From contig JAZQSE010000009.1 of NCBI GenBank assembly GCA_045629945.1, positions 124,001 through 188,000 of the forward strand: a DNA stretch of 64,000 bases, given 5' to 3'. Below, one piece after another: positions 52,138-60,419 of the stretch; the stretch's first letter is position 1; each line of letters begins with the position of its first letter. This DNA comes from UBA1765 sp045629945 (GTDB lineage: Bacteria; Fibrobacterota; Fibrobacteria; Fibrobacterales; Fibrobacteraceae). Under the pieces are notes generated by a model. That model had not been told where the DNA came from. It searched no databases and was given only the letters and a program-made list of their open reading frames with translations. The position numbers were made by a program, and so were the translations under genes.

Positions 52138-52791
52138 CTACCACCCAAAAAATTTCTTGATTTCAGCAAAACATGCCCGATGGGCATCAATGTTTATACC
52201 CATAGACGGATGGTGCATACACCAAATGGGAACAGGCAGAAACCCATTTAATGTGAATAAGTGTAAATTTATGCCCGCACAATTCTTGCTAATCTCAACT
52301 TGATCACGAGCCTGCGGGAGATACTTCCATTCAAGATTATCCCACCCCCAACCGACAATCAAATCAGGACGCAGAATTTCCATAACCTCGGCAAGGGCCT
52401 TGGCAGACAAAACCTTTAACTCAGCTGTCAAATAACGCTTGTCCGCATGGTCGCCTTCACCAATACTTTTTTGAAAGAAATTATAGAACGCAATCTTGTC
52501 ATAAACCTCATGCGGGTTTGCATCACGAACAGAGGTGAGAACATTCGCTGTATTGCGGTGGCACTGCGCCCATTTGGGGAGAGTAGCTCCCTTGTCGTAG
52601 TTTTCCAGAAAATCATTCTCAACAACCTCACGAGTCCACTCGTGATAGCCGTTGTTAGATTGAGGACCGTAATGCGACTCGCCTAACACTAGGATTTTGT
52701 GCCATGCATTCGCATAATTCTTACCCACGTATGGGTAGAAGTTGATGTATTGAGATGACCTAATTTGATTCTCAAAAGATGTGTTAGACAT
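52138..52791 (-). CDS. UDG-superfamily-like protein (3 of 3)
   Basis: 217 aa, about the length of a bare UDG fold. KILVLGESHYGPQ, WTREVVENDFLENY, CHRNTANVL, IAFYNFFQKS, LRPDLIVGWGWDNL, and WCMHHPSMG follow the order of motif A, core strands and motif B. Homologous to the N-terminal half of the 50698 protein. Last gene of the GTPase operon, 12 bases after the 52804 gene. Confidence 0.62.
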   Translation of the reverse strand: MSNTSFENQIRSSQYINFYPYVGKNYANAWHKILVLGESHYGPQSNNGYHEWTREVVENDFLENYDKGATLPKWAQCHRNTANVLTSVRDANPHEVYDKIAFYNFFQKSIGEGDHADKRYLTAELKVLSAKALAEVMEILRPDLIVGWGWDNLEWKYLPQARDQVEISKNCAGINLHLFTLNGFLPVPIWCMHHPSMGINIDAHRACFAEIKKFFGW

Positions 52792-52803
52792 AAAACAAAC
52801 TAC

Positions 52804-53610
52804 CTACATTTCATAATTGAAGAATTCCATTTCTAAACTCACTATTTGCGTTTTTAGAATTTTTTGAGTTCTTTCCAAATCTAATCCATTTGGAATAAGC
52901 GAGGAAGCAGGAGAGGGAATTTTCAATACGCTCGCTAATGGTCCTAAATTAATTGACAAATTAAATTTTGACTCATATTGGGACAGATACGTATATTTAG
53001 TCGTTCTTTTGCGCAACATTCCGGAACCTGGTTCTCTTGCCCGCAAAAGATTCTGAACATCATTCGCATAAAAAAGTTGATGATCCTTTGCATATGTTTC
53101 CGCTTGGTGATAAACATCTATATACCTGTCTTTTGTCATCCCAGAAATCGGGTCATATTCCTCCGACTCAAAAAAACTTTCTGCATCCAAATTCGCTGTT
53201 TTTAAATCTGCTTCTAGTTCTAAGCCACCTGTAGACTTCAACTTTGTGTCTGTTGTTATTTTTTCCGTTTTGACTTGCTTAAGTTCAAACTTTTTCAAAC
53301 CGAGTAAATGGGCAACTCTTTTATAGTGGTTAAATCTTTGTAACTCAATCTGTCTTACCGCTTCTGAATCAGCAATGAAAAATTTATTTTTTTCAAACGG
53401 ATCTCGAATATAGGTAACATTTTCCCGAGGAGAAATATTTCTTCCATTACTTTCTGTAAAAATAAGATCATCAGGAATATTTTCTAGAGCGGCAATGCAA
53501 ATGGATTCTAAATTGGCATTTTTACTCGCATTGGCCCACTGATAGTTTATTGACTTTTCGGGAGTTACAATGCAAAGCATCTCTGCTTGATCTAAAGTTG
53601 TTGTATTCAT
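52804..53610 (-). CDS. Hypothetical protein, 268 aa, in the GTPase operon
   Basis: Not recognised. No signal or membrane segment; a charged, mixed alpha/beta protein with a DAESFFESEEYDPISGMTKD region and a late hydrophobic patch (LSINLGPLASVLKIPSPASS). AAGGAG stands before ATG. It lies 11 bases after the tail-anchored protein gene. Confidence 0.7.
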   Translation of the reverse strand: MNTTTLDQAEMLCIVTPEKSINYQWANASKNANLESICIAALENIPDDLIFTESNGRNISPRENVTYIRDPFEKNKFFIADSEAVRQIELQRFNHYKRVAHLLGLKKFELKQVKTEKITTDTKLKSTGGLELEADLKTANLDAESFFESEEYDPISGMTKDRYIDVYHQAETYAKDHQLFYANDVQNLLRAREPGSGMLRKRTTKYTYLSQYESKFNLSINLGPLASVLKIPSPASSLIPNGLDLERTQKILKTQIVSLEMEFFNYEM

Positions 53611-53621
53611 TTAAACGCTCC

Positions 53622-54146
53622 TTAATGAAATAAGACAATAAGAAAAAAAATCAAAAATGCTGTTATAGCAACCCATGCTCTAGGATTCTTTTTTAACACC
53701 GATAAAATTTTTTCAATTGAATAAACTCTGTATTCGGAATCTTTCTGTTGTGCAATCACACACACATCTTCAAGTTTTTTAATATTGAAAAACGTTTCAT
53801 CAATGCCTGCAGATTTGAAGATATCATTCATCTCATTTGGCAATCTATTAATGTATTTTTTATAATCATCATTTGGACTAAATTCTTTCAATAATGAGAA
53901 TGGGATATTTCGTCCAGCCTCATCCTTTTCAGAAATCACCCCTTTTAATAAGATGCAAATGCGATTTGACTTACCTAGAAATTTGTTCAGCGAAAATAAC
54001 TGATTTTTCGCTAAAGATATTTCTTTTAAAGATGCTACTTCATGTAATTTTGAGGCTACCGTAGTTGCGGATATCTTAATTCGATTCTCCAACGCAATGG
54101 TGTTCCCATCATCATCATTTTTCTGAATCCAAAAATATTCAGCCAT
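53622..54146 (-). CDS. Tail-anchored membrane protein, 174 aa, partner of the GTPase
   Basis: A soluble domain of about 150 residues, then one C-terminal membrane helix (RAWVAITAFLIFFLIVLFH), so the bulk faces the cytoplasm. I start it at ATG 54146, one base after the GTPase stop, with GGAG 9 bases before; GTG 54161 is the alternative. No family recognised. The tight spacing suggests it works with the GTPase at the membrane. Confidence 0.7.
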   Translation of the reverse strand: MAEYFWIQKNDDDGNTIALENRIKISATTVASKLHEVASLKEISLAKNQLFSLNKFLGKSNRICILLKGVISEKDEAGRNIPFSLLKEFSPNDDYKKYINRLPNEMNDIFKSAGIDETFFNIKKLEDVCVIAQQKDSEYRVYSIEKILSVLKKNPRAWVAITAFLIFFLIVLFH

Positions 54147-54147
54147 T

Positions 54148-54876
54148 TCAAGTTTCTCCACAGATGTTTTTTATTTGTTCCAAGACTTCATTTGAAGTCA
54201 AATTTATAGATATGCAATTTTGACAAAGCTCTGCATAAGGCTTATCTTTCAAAGACTGTCTAAAGGCATTGAGAATGGAAACCTCGTCTGGAAATAGGCT
54301 TTGATCCAGCAAATCTTTATGAGTCGCCATCAAGACAATTTTACCATTGGATGCCAGTGTTTCTCGACGATCGTAAATAAAATCAAACAAGGCTTGGGCT
54401 TCCCGCTTTCCTCCATCTTTTGAATCCCAATCAGAATTAAAATAGAGAGAAATATCAAACAATAAAAAAAGTTTGTCCTTTCCTGCTATATAATCTTCAT
54501 AAGTTTGCCTAAAACTCTCATCTCCAGGCACATCAGTACCTGTACGTCCTATAAAAGAAGGCAATCCTGCTGATTGAGCAACTTTTGAAAGAGCCTTTTT
54601 AAAAAAGCCTGTTTTTTTCTCATTGATCAATATTTTAGTTTTCTCTAGTTTATTACTTTTTGTCCATTCAGCATCAACTTCGTCCACCTTTTCTTCAAAA
54701 CTTGTTGCTTGGGAAGGGGTATTCACTCTACCCGTTTGTAGAACGTTTATCAGCGTCGTTTTGCCGGCGGCTTTGGTTCCCAAAACAGCTATATTCAAAT
54801 TCGTTGTAAAAAAAACGGACTTGATACCTCCCAAAGCAAGTGGTGCTGCTGGTATTAACAATAATGGTAAAGGCAT
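54148..54876 (-). CDS. Ras-like GTPase with N-terminal hydrophobic segment
   Basis: 242 aa. G1 is GTKAAGKTTLINVL (about residues 33-46), G3 lies around GTDVPGDESFR, LFLLFDIS is the following strand, and G4 is ATHKD (THKD in place of NKxD). The first 25 residues are hydrophobic (LLLIPAAPLALGG). It resembles Arf/SRP-receptor-beta-like small GTPases rather than translation GTPases. AAGGAG stands before ATG. It is likely the energy-using switch of this operon. Confidence 0.78.
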   Translation of the reverse strand: MPLPLLLIPAAPLALGGIKSVFFTTNLNIAVLGTKAAGKTTLINVLQTGRVNTPSQATSFEEKVDEVDAEWTKSNKLEKTKILINEKKTGFFKKALSKVAQSAGLPSFIGRTGTDVPGDESFRQTYEDYIAGKDKLFLLFDISLYFNSDWDSKDGGKREAQALFDFIYDRRETLASNGKIVLMATHKDLLDQSLFPDEVSILNAFRQSLKDKPYAELCQNCISINLTSNEVLEQIKNICGET

Positions 54877-54885
54877 TTTATCTCC

Positions 54886-55224
54886 TTACATAGCTTCGCA
54901 CTTTCCGTTGCCGGAATTGCAGGTTGAATTGACTAGTGAAAACATATCACTTAGTGAGCGTCCGCATTTTTTACAGACCCAGGGGCCTTTTGATTGTCTG
55001 CCTTCATAAGGTTCGCATTTGTTGCCATCCCGCTGGCAAGTTCTGCCAACAAGGGAAAATAAATCGCGGAGTGGAATTCCACATTTTTTACAATGATAGG
55101 GTCCTGTTTCTAAACCCTGGTATGGTTCGCACTTGCCGCCATGCTGACACGAACAAGTTTTCATAAACATAATAGCGTTTGAACCATCATAAGATAAACC
55201 GCACTTCTTGCAATAGTATTTCAT
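54886..55224 (-). CDS. Triple zinc-ribbon-like repeat protein
   Basis: 112 aa from ATG 55224 (GGTGGAG before it; a longer start at 55278 is less likely). Three tandem repeats of about 37 residues, each CKKCG near the start, and TC...G-KCEPYxG at the end (last copy KCEAM), giving three likely four-Cys zinc sites. First gene of the GTPase operon, 9 bases from the next gene. Probably binds nucleic acid or a partner protein. Confidence 0.75.
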   Translation of the reverse strand: MKYYCKKCGLSYDGSNAIMFMKTCSCQHGGKCEPYQGLETGPYHCKKCGIPLRDLFSLVGRTCQRDGNKCEPYEGRQSKGPWVCKKCGRSLSDMFSLVNSTCNSGNGKCEAM

Positions 55225-55614
55225 TTTACTCCACCTATTGTTTATTTCAAGCATTGCTTGCAAGAGACTGCTTAACACTTTCAGTGTTTGCTATGACTGG
55301 CTGGGTACAAGCCAGTTAACTTACATTTTTCCACAAAAAAAAGCGTGGAGTTAGTGCAAGTTACTCAATCGCGGTTCGGCAAAACCTTTCTAGGAATAAA
55401 TGCAAAAACCCACGCCGCAAGGCGCGAGTCAATGCTGCTTAGTCTTCCTAGAATATGAAATTTTGCCGATTTCGATTGAAAGCCAAGAGCAACGCTCAAA
55501 ATTATTTTACTCAAGTAATTTAAATAAAATTTAAAAGGATAGAACAAAAAAAATCTCTTTTTTGTTAAAACAATCATAATTGAATTGACGATTTTAAAAT
55601 TCCAATACAATACT
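55225..55614. repeat. Non-coding gap with a long imperfect inverted repeat (55365-55479)
   Basis: The left arm at 55365-55396 (TCAATCGCGGTTCGGCAAAA ... TTCTAGGAA) pairs with the right arm at 55445-55479 (TTCCTAGAA ... TTTTGCCGATTTCGATTGA). The left arm includes direct repeat copy 2 (55364-55385). Nearer the operon, AACACT/AGTGTT and ACTGGCT/AGCCAGT stems (about 55270-55320) are in the leader of the zinc-ribbon gene. It could be a MITE-like element or a structured RNA. No gene seen. Confidence 0.6.
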
Positions 55615-55971
55615 CTATTTATCTAATGCGTATTCAACACCAAGTCCCCAGTAAGTGCATTTATAAACTTTTTTCAAAACAATAAAGCCTAAGCTCTTTG
55701 TTTCTTCTATTTCTTGTTTGTGAATGTCTAAAATATTGTCTATAAAAAGCCCAATATTAGGCATTCCTGCATAAGATTTCAAAAACACTACTTCAGAGCA
55801 AGGAACAGTTGATTCATAGTAGTAATCAAGTTTTTTGAATTTGGCTATTTTAATTGATTTGTAAGTGACAGGCTCTGTTGGTGAAGATGACTCTACCAAT
55901 TGTATTTTTGTACACCCTAAAAGAGTAACAACAAAAGAAAAAAGAAATATTGTCAAAAAATTTTTTCTCAT
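55615..55971 (-). CDS. Small putative lipoprotein, divergent from the WYL regulator
   Basis: 118 aa from ATG 55971 with AAGGA. Signal MRKNFLTIFLFSFVVT and lipobox LLGC. The mature part has a few Cys and Tyr and no known motif. Its promoter contains the third island palindrome, shared with the WYL gene. Confidence 0.72.
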   Translation of the reverse strand: MRKNFLTIFLFSFVVTLLGCTKIQLVESSSPTEPVTYKSIKIAKFKKLDYYYESTVPCSEVVFLKSYAGMPNIGLFIDNILDIHKQEIEETKSLGFIVLKKVYKCTYWGLGVEYALDK

Positions 55972-56014
55972 AATCAAATCCTTATTTATCTTTTGCAAAA
56001 ATAAAGATTACAGG

Positions 56015-56029
56015 CGACAAATAGTGTCG
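56015..56029. promoter_or_regulatory. Island palindrome copy 3 in the divergent lipoprotein / WYL promoter
   Basis: Minus strand: CGACACTATTTGTCG followed 2 bases later by TGTAATCT, a likely -10 for the lipoprotein gene. The WYL gene starts 50 bases to the right, so autoregulation is possible. Confidence 0.7.
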
Positions 56030-56078
56030 TGCGTTTTATGTATATTAAAAAAGTATTTCAATATAAAACGGAGTATTT

Positions 56079-57104
56079 ATGATAAAGAATGAAGAAGAAA
56101 CCCGTGGAGCACGCTTGTTGCGGATTTTTGTTTTTTTAATGAGTCACTACAACAATCGTTATACCATTCCAGAAATCATGCATTTTCTTTCTTTAGAACC
56201 TGAACATTTGCGGAATGTGCAGCGCGATTTACAAGCTCTTGTTTCTATTGAAGGCGAATATGTTAAACGCACCCAAGAATTCGGGAAAGTTTATTACCAA
56301 GCGGTTTTAGAGAAAGCGCGTAAAATTATTTTTAATGAATTTAATGATTCTTTTTTACATTTTGTTTTTTTGAAACGCATTGCAAATATTTACCCAGCAA
56401 CAGCTTCTCTTATTGAGAATCTTACTGAAAAAATTCAAAACGATTTACCTAAAAAAGAACAGGATTTTCTAAAGAAATATTTTAATGATTTGAATAATCG
56501 CATTCTCTTTATGGGAACACAACCTGATTTTGATGAAAATGTCGGGAAAATTCTGCCAGTTATTCTTATGGCAATTTGTAAAAAGCAAAAGTTGCAGATT
56601 ACCTACACAGATAATTTTGGGAATCGTTCTGAAAAGAAGCGTGTGCCTCTAATGGTTGTTATTCATCAAGGTGAAATTTACATTGCCTGCGTTTCTGAGA
56701 ATCACCCTGACAGAACTTATGCTTTAAAACTACGTCGTGTGGAATCGGCCAAACTTTTACGAGAATCTTTTACTGAAAATCCAAAGGTTCTTGAAGCCCT
56801 CAGAAAGAGAATCCGATTGGGGTCTTTTCTTTTAGGCGAGCAGAATCCAAAGGCTGAAAAAGTGGTGCTTTATTTTCCGAATTATCTTAAAAATATTTTG
56901 AAAGAAAAACCTTATCACCCGAGTATGAAAATAACAAGCGCTCCTGGTGATGAGATTTGCGTTTCAATGAAGGTTGAAATTAACGAACAACTTAAGCAAT
57001 GGATTTTATCTTATGGGAACAACGCTACTGTTGAAAAACCTAAAATTTTAAGAGAAATGCTTCTTGATACGGCTAAAGAATTGGTGAAGAAGTATGAACG
57101 GTGA
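56079..57104 (+). CDS. WYL-domain transcriptional regulator
   Basis: 341 aa: an N-terminal winged helix (RLLRIFVFLMSHYNNRYTIP, then RNVQRDLQALV) and a WYL domain (KKQKLQITYTDNFGNRSEKK, RVPLMVVIHQGEIYIACVSE, TYALKLRRVESAKLL), ending with a WCX-type C-terminal part. Proteins of this kind (BrxR, CapW) repress phage-defence genes from palindromes and sense a ligand. The palindrome at 56015 and its copies make this gene the likely regulator of the island. GGAG stands before ATG. Confidence 0.9.
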   Translation: MIKNEEETRGARLLRIFVFLMSHYNNRYTIPEIMHFLSLEPEHLRNVQRDLQALVSIEGEYVKRTQEFGKVYYQAVLEKARKIIFNEFNDSFLHFVFLKRIANIYPATASLIENLTEKIQNDLPKKEQDFLKKYFNDLNNRILFMGTQPDFDENVGKILPVILMAICKKQKLQITYTDNFGNRSEKKRVPLMVVIHQGEIYIACVSENHPDRTYALKLRRVESAKLLRESFTENPKVLEALRKRIRLGSFLLGEQNPKAEKVVLYFPNYLKNILKEKPYHPSMKITSAPGDEICVSMKVEINEQLKQWILSYGNNATVEKPKILREMLLDTAKELVKKYER

Positions 57105-57649
57105 AATATTTTTGAGTTAGGGGCTTACGCCCGAAGGGTTAGTTGTCATCGCGAACGTAGTGTGGCGATCTTGGTTTTTGTCATTACGAGCGTAGCGAAG
57201 TAATCTAAAAACAAGTGTTGCTTGCAAGGAGATTGCTTCCGCTTTTCAAGCTTCGCAATGACAAGAAACGTGGGCAAGTTTCTTCGCAATGACAAAAAGC
57301 TTGAGAGCAAGAACCGCGGGCAATTTTCTTCTCGTGTGACAAAACTGACTTTGCGATAAAAAAGTGGATTCGCAAGTAAAATAAAATGTGCCGACACAAG
57401 ATAACGCAAAGGCCCGACCTGCGAATGCAGGGAACTCCCGATAAAAATCTAACCATAAGATGCTTTTGAGCTGAATAAAAACTTTCTTTTTTCTTGCATT
57501 TTTGCGTGACTTGGAATAGCCTTTTTGAGAATGGGTTTTCTATAACTTCTTTTTACATATTCTTTAATTTTAGTACTTAAAAATCTTTTTATTTTTTGTC
57601 TGGGAATTGTTTGGATTCCTTTCACCTTTTTTACGGAGATTGGATTTTT
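57105..57649. repeat. Gap with dispersed repeats (57141-57310) and the GH5 leader
   Basis: GTTGTCATCGCGAACGTAGT (57142 onward) is repeated at 60059-60087; the following TCATTACGAGCGTAGCGAAG and GCTTCGCAATGACAAGAAAC are the inverted form of the repeats at 42701. From about 57480 the DNA is AT-rich with GGAG at 57635-57638 as the GH5 ribosome site. Confidence 0.8.
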
Positions 57650-59731
57650 ATGGGTTCAATATCAAATGTTTTTAAAATAGCTTCTTTAGGAGCTTTTCTG
57701 GCCTCTACGGCTTTTGCTCTCCCGAAAGCTTCTGATTTGGTCGCCGATATGGGTATGGGTATCAATATCGGTAATACTATGGAAGTGCCAGCTTCTGCTG
57801 GCGGACCTACTGGCTGGGGTAATTTATTTCCAACAGCTGAATATGTTAAAAGCCTTAAAGATGCTGGTTTTGGTACAGTCCGTATTCCTTGTGCCTGGGA
57901 TTCTCACGCAAGTAATGGGACAATTAATAGCGGTTGGCTCGATTCTGTGAAAGCCGTTGTGGATATGGTTATTGATAATGGTATGTATGCCGTTTTGAAT
58001 AGCCACTGGGATAATGGTTGGTTAGAAGATAAGGTTTTTAGTGGTTCTCATATCGACAGAGATGGTAAGCAAACTACTACTGATTCCTCTGCTGTCCGTA
58101 AACTTCAAGAAGGTTATTGGACTCAAATCGCAAATAAGTTTAAAGATTACGATGAAAAATTGATTTTTGCTAGCGCAAACGAACCTGGCGTGAATGACCA
58201 TAGAGGTGGTAGTGCGGCTGATGGCTATACCGATAACGGACAGCTTGCTTTTAATGCTGACCGTATGGTTATTTTAAAAAGACTTCACGAAGCTTGCTTA
58301 AGAGCTGTTCGTAATACTGGTGGTAATAACGCTACAAGAACTGTAATTGTGCAAATGCCACGTACTGAAATTGATAAAATGACTTTGCTCCAAAATGACT
58401 ACCCTACTGACCCAGCCGGCACGGGTTATACAATGGCTGAAGCTCATTTTTACCCATACCAGCTTACTCTCATGACTCAAGATGAATCTTGGGGAAAAGT
58501 GTTCTACTATTGGGAAGATTTGACTCCTGGTAATGACGCGGCTCATACTTGTTCTGGTTCTTTGCTTGGTTCTAAAGCTTCTGTTGATGAACAGTTCAAT
58601 AAGTTGCAAACAGCTTTTGTGAATAATGGCATTCCTGTTGTTATTGGCGAAATGGGTTCTATCAAGCGCCTTAGTGATCTTGAAGGAAACAACCTGAAAT
58701 TGCATTTACAATCACGTGCCGCTTGGTATGGCTATACTCTTGCTGCAGCAAAAGCTAGAGGCATTGTTCCTATCGTTTGGGATACTGGTGACGAAGGCAA
58801 TGGTAATATGACTATTATTCGCCGTCAAACTCACAAATTTGGTGGTAAAGTTGGTGAAATTACTGACTACGAAACCTTGAATGCAATGCGTGAAGCTTAT
58901 GGTATGTCTGCTCTTGAAGGGAATTCTATTGACCAATTTGTCGCCGCTAGCCAAGATACTTCTAATAAATCTGCAGTGATTACCTATACTAGCGCTACTA
59001 CTGATTCTGTTGAAACTGGTACTGTAAGAATTGATCTTGGTGGTAAAAACTGGTCTCAATATACTGCGATTTCTTTCAAAGCAAAAATTGAAGGTGAAGC
59101 TAAAGAAATTCCTTCTGACCCGTATGCATGGGCTGGCCTTGATTTCTTTGCTATGTCTGGCTCTTCTTGGGGGTGGAGCGATTATCATGTGGTTCAAGAA
59201 ATTCCAAAATCTGGAACTTGGGAAGAATACAAAATTCCTTTTGGTGCTTCTGGTATTGAATTGACTGACCAGTCTAATGTAATGGCTATTGGTTGGAATG
59301 TTTATGGTACTAATTTCAATGGAACTATGGCTATTGATAACGTAGTTCTTTGGAAGGCTGATGGTACAACAGATACTTTGGAAAACTTTAATAAAAAAGT
59401 TCCTAGTGTTGATGGTATTGCTTCTGCTACACTTAAACCAACAGAAAGTCTTGGTGGTAACATAAATGCTATTTCAAATGTTCCTACTCTTTCGAATAAA
59501 ATTCGTTTGAATGTCCAGAATAATGTGATTAACGTTTCTTTTGAAACTTCTAATGCTGGTAAAGCTAGCGTTCTTCTTTTGAATAGCCTTGGACAAGTAG
59601 TAAAGAGCGTTTCTCTCAATGCTATTAAAGGCGTTAATAATATTTCTATTGAAAGTTCTTACCAAGGTGCCGCTTACCTTTCTGTTAAGCAAGGTAATAA
59701 GCATTTTGTGAAATCTCTCATTTTGAAATAA
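57650..59731 (+). CDS. GH5 family endoglucanase with carbohydrate-binding-like and Por/T9SS-like sorting domains
   Basis: 693 aa from ATG 57650 (a TTG at 57596 is unlikely). A signal peptide (ends STAFA) is followed by the GH5 barrel: GINIGNTMEVP, VRIPCAWDSH, LNSHWDNGW, the acid/base Glu in FASANEPGVND, and the nucleophile Glu in PVVIGEMGS. Then comes a beta-sandwich (about 445-590, VRIDLGGKNWSQYTAISFKA) likely to bind cellulose or xylan. The last 80 residues (GKASVLLLNSLGQVVKSVSL ... SLILK) look like a Por secretion C-terminal domain. It probably hydrolyses beta-1,4-glucan outside the cell. Confidence 0.92.
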   Translation: MGSISNVFKIASLGAFLASTAFALPKASDLVADMGMGINIGNTMEVPASAGGPTGWGNLFPTAEYVKSLKDAGFGTVRIPCAWDSHASNGTINSGWLDSVKAVVDMVIDNGMYAVLNSHWDNGWLEDKVFSGSHIDRDGKQTTTDSSAVRKLQEGYWTQIANKFKDYDEKLIFASANEPGVNDHRGGSAADGYTDNGQLAFNADRMVILKRLHEACLRAVRNTGGNNATRTVIVQMPRTEIDKMTLLQNDYPTDPAGTGYTMAEAHFYPYQLTLMTQDESWGKVFYYWEDLTPGNDAAHTCSGSLLGSKASVDEQFNKLQTAFVNNGIPVVIGEMGSIKRLSDLEGNNLKLHLQSRAAWYGYTLAAAKARGIVPIVWDTGDEGNGNMTIIRRQTHKFGGKVGEITDYETLNAMREAYGMSALEGNSIDQFVAASQDTSNKSAVITYTSATTDSVETGTVRIDLGGKNWSQYTAISFKAKIEGEAKEIPSDPYAWAGLDFFAMSGSSWGWSDYHVVQEIPKSGTWEEYKIPFGASGIELTDQSNVMAIGWNVYGTNFNGTMAIDNVVLWKADGTTDTLENFNKKVPSVDGIASATLKPTESLGGNINAISNVPTLSNKIRLNVQNNVINVSFETSNAGKASVLLLNSLGQVVKSVSLNAIKGVNNISIESSYQGAAYLSVKQGNKHFVKSLILK

Positions 59732-59774
59732 TTTGATTCCGCTTTAAAAGTTTTTGATAAAAATCAAGTTGTTT

Positions 59775-59810
59775 AATCTCCCGAGGCAAATGCCTCGGGA
59801 GATTTTTTAT
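59775..59810 (+). terminator. Terminator after the GH5 gene
   Basis: AATCTCCCGAGGCA (59775-59788) pairs with TGCCTCGGGAGATT (59791-59804), then a T-run. Confidence 0.92.
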
Positions 59811-59829
59811 AACCTTTTTATTCTTTGTG

Positions 59830-60240
59830 AAACAAGAAGCAAGAACTAGGACAACAGCACTTGTGCACATGGCCTTGCCAAGCGCCGAGAGTTTCTCTCA
59901 AACTCAAGAAAGCAAATGTTGCGGAAAAACAAGTTGTCATCGCAAGCAGATTGCTTCCACCACGCCACAAATGTGGCTCGTGGCAGGCTCACATTTAGGC
60001 TTCGCGGAAAAATCTTTTCACTCCATCGCAATGACAAGAGGCGTGTGGCAAGTTTAGAGTTGTCATCGCGAACGTAGTGTGGCGATCACTGACAAGGAGA
60101 TTGCCGCACCGTGCATTCTGCACGGCTCGCAATGACAAGAACCGTGAGCAAGTCGTGGACGAGTTTCTTCGCAATGACAAGGTTCTCAGACAAGAACCGC
60201 GGGCAAGTCGCAGGCAAGTCGTGGGCAATTTGTTTTTTCG
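59830..60240. repeat. Dispersed repeat cluster between GH5 and mltD
   Basis: Several degraded copies of the GTCATCGCGAA / TTCGCAATGACAAG family (59936, 60059-60087, 60127, 60165) with CGTGGGCAAGT-type tandem pieces (60195-60230) and a CCGTGCATTCTGCACGG hairpin (60108-60124). No ORF here is credible. Confidence 0.8.
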
Positions 60241-60274
60241 CGATACTTGCTTGTAGATGGGTGTGGATATTTCT

Positions 60275-60415
60275 TTATGGCGTTTCGCAGGAATCGTCGT
60301 TTTTTTGTTCTTTTTCGCTTGTGTCTTCGTTTATTTGGTTTAATTTTAAAAACCAATAATCTTCATTATTGATGGAACTTTCTTTAGCGAATGCATCTAA
60401 GTCAATGTCGGTCAT
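60275..60415 (-). CDS. Small acidic ORF (46 aa) coupled to mltD
   Basis: ATG at 60415, four bases after the mltD stop, to TAA at 60275. It begins MTDIDLDAFAKESS and ends in a charged tail (NQINEDTSEKEQKNDDSC). No known family; too short for most gene finders. AAAGAT before the start is a weak ribosome site. Confidence 0.5.
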   Translation of the reverse strand: MTDIDLDAFAKESSINNEDYWFLKLNQINEDTSEKEQKNDDSCETP

Positions 60416-60419
60416 ATCT

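Noticed and set aside
55365..55479. Phage attachment site
   Set aside because: No integrase gene is visible in the island, and the repeat is not part of a tRNA or tmRNA gene end.
59846..60359. Short ORFs in the gap after the GH5 gene
   Set aside because: They read through repeats of the GTCATTGCGA family; only the 46-codon ORF at 60275, coupled to mltD, was kept.
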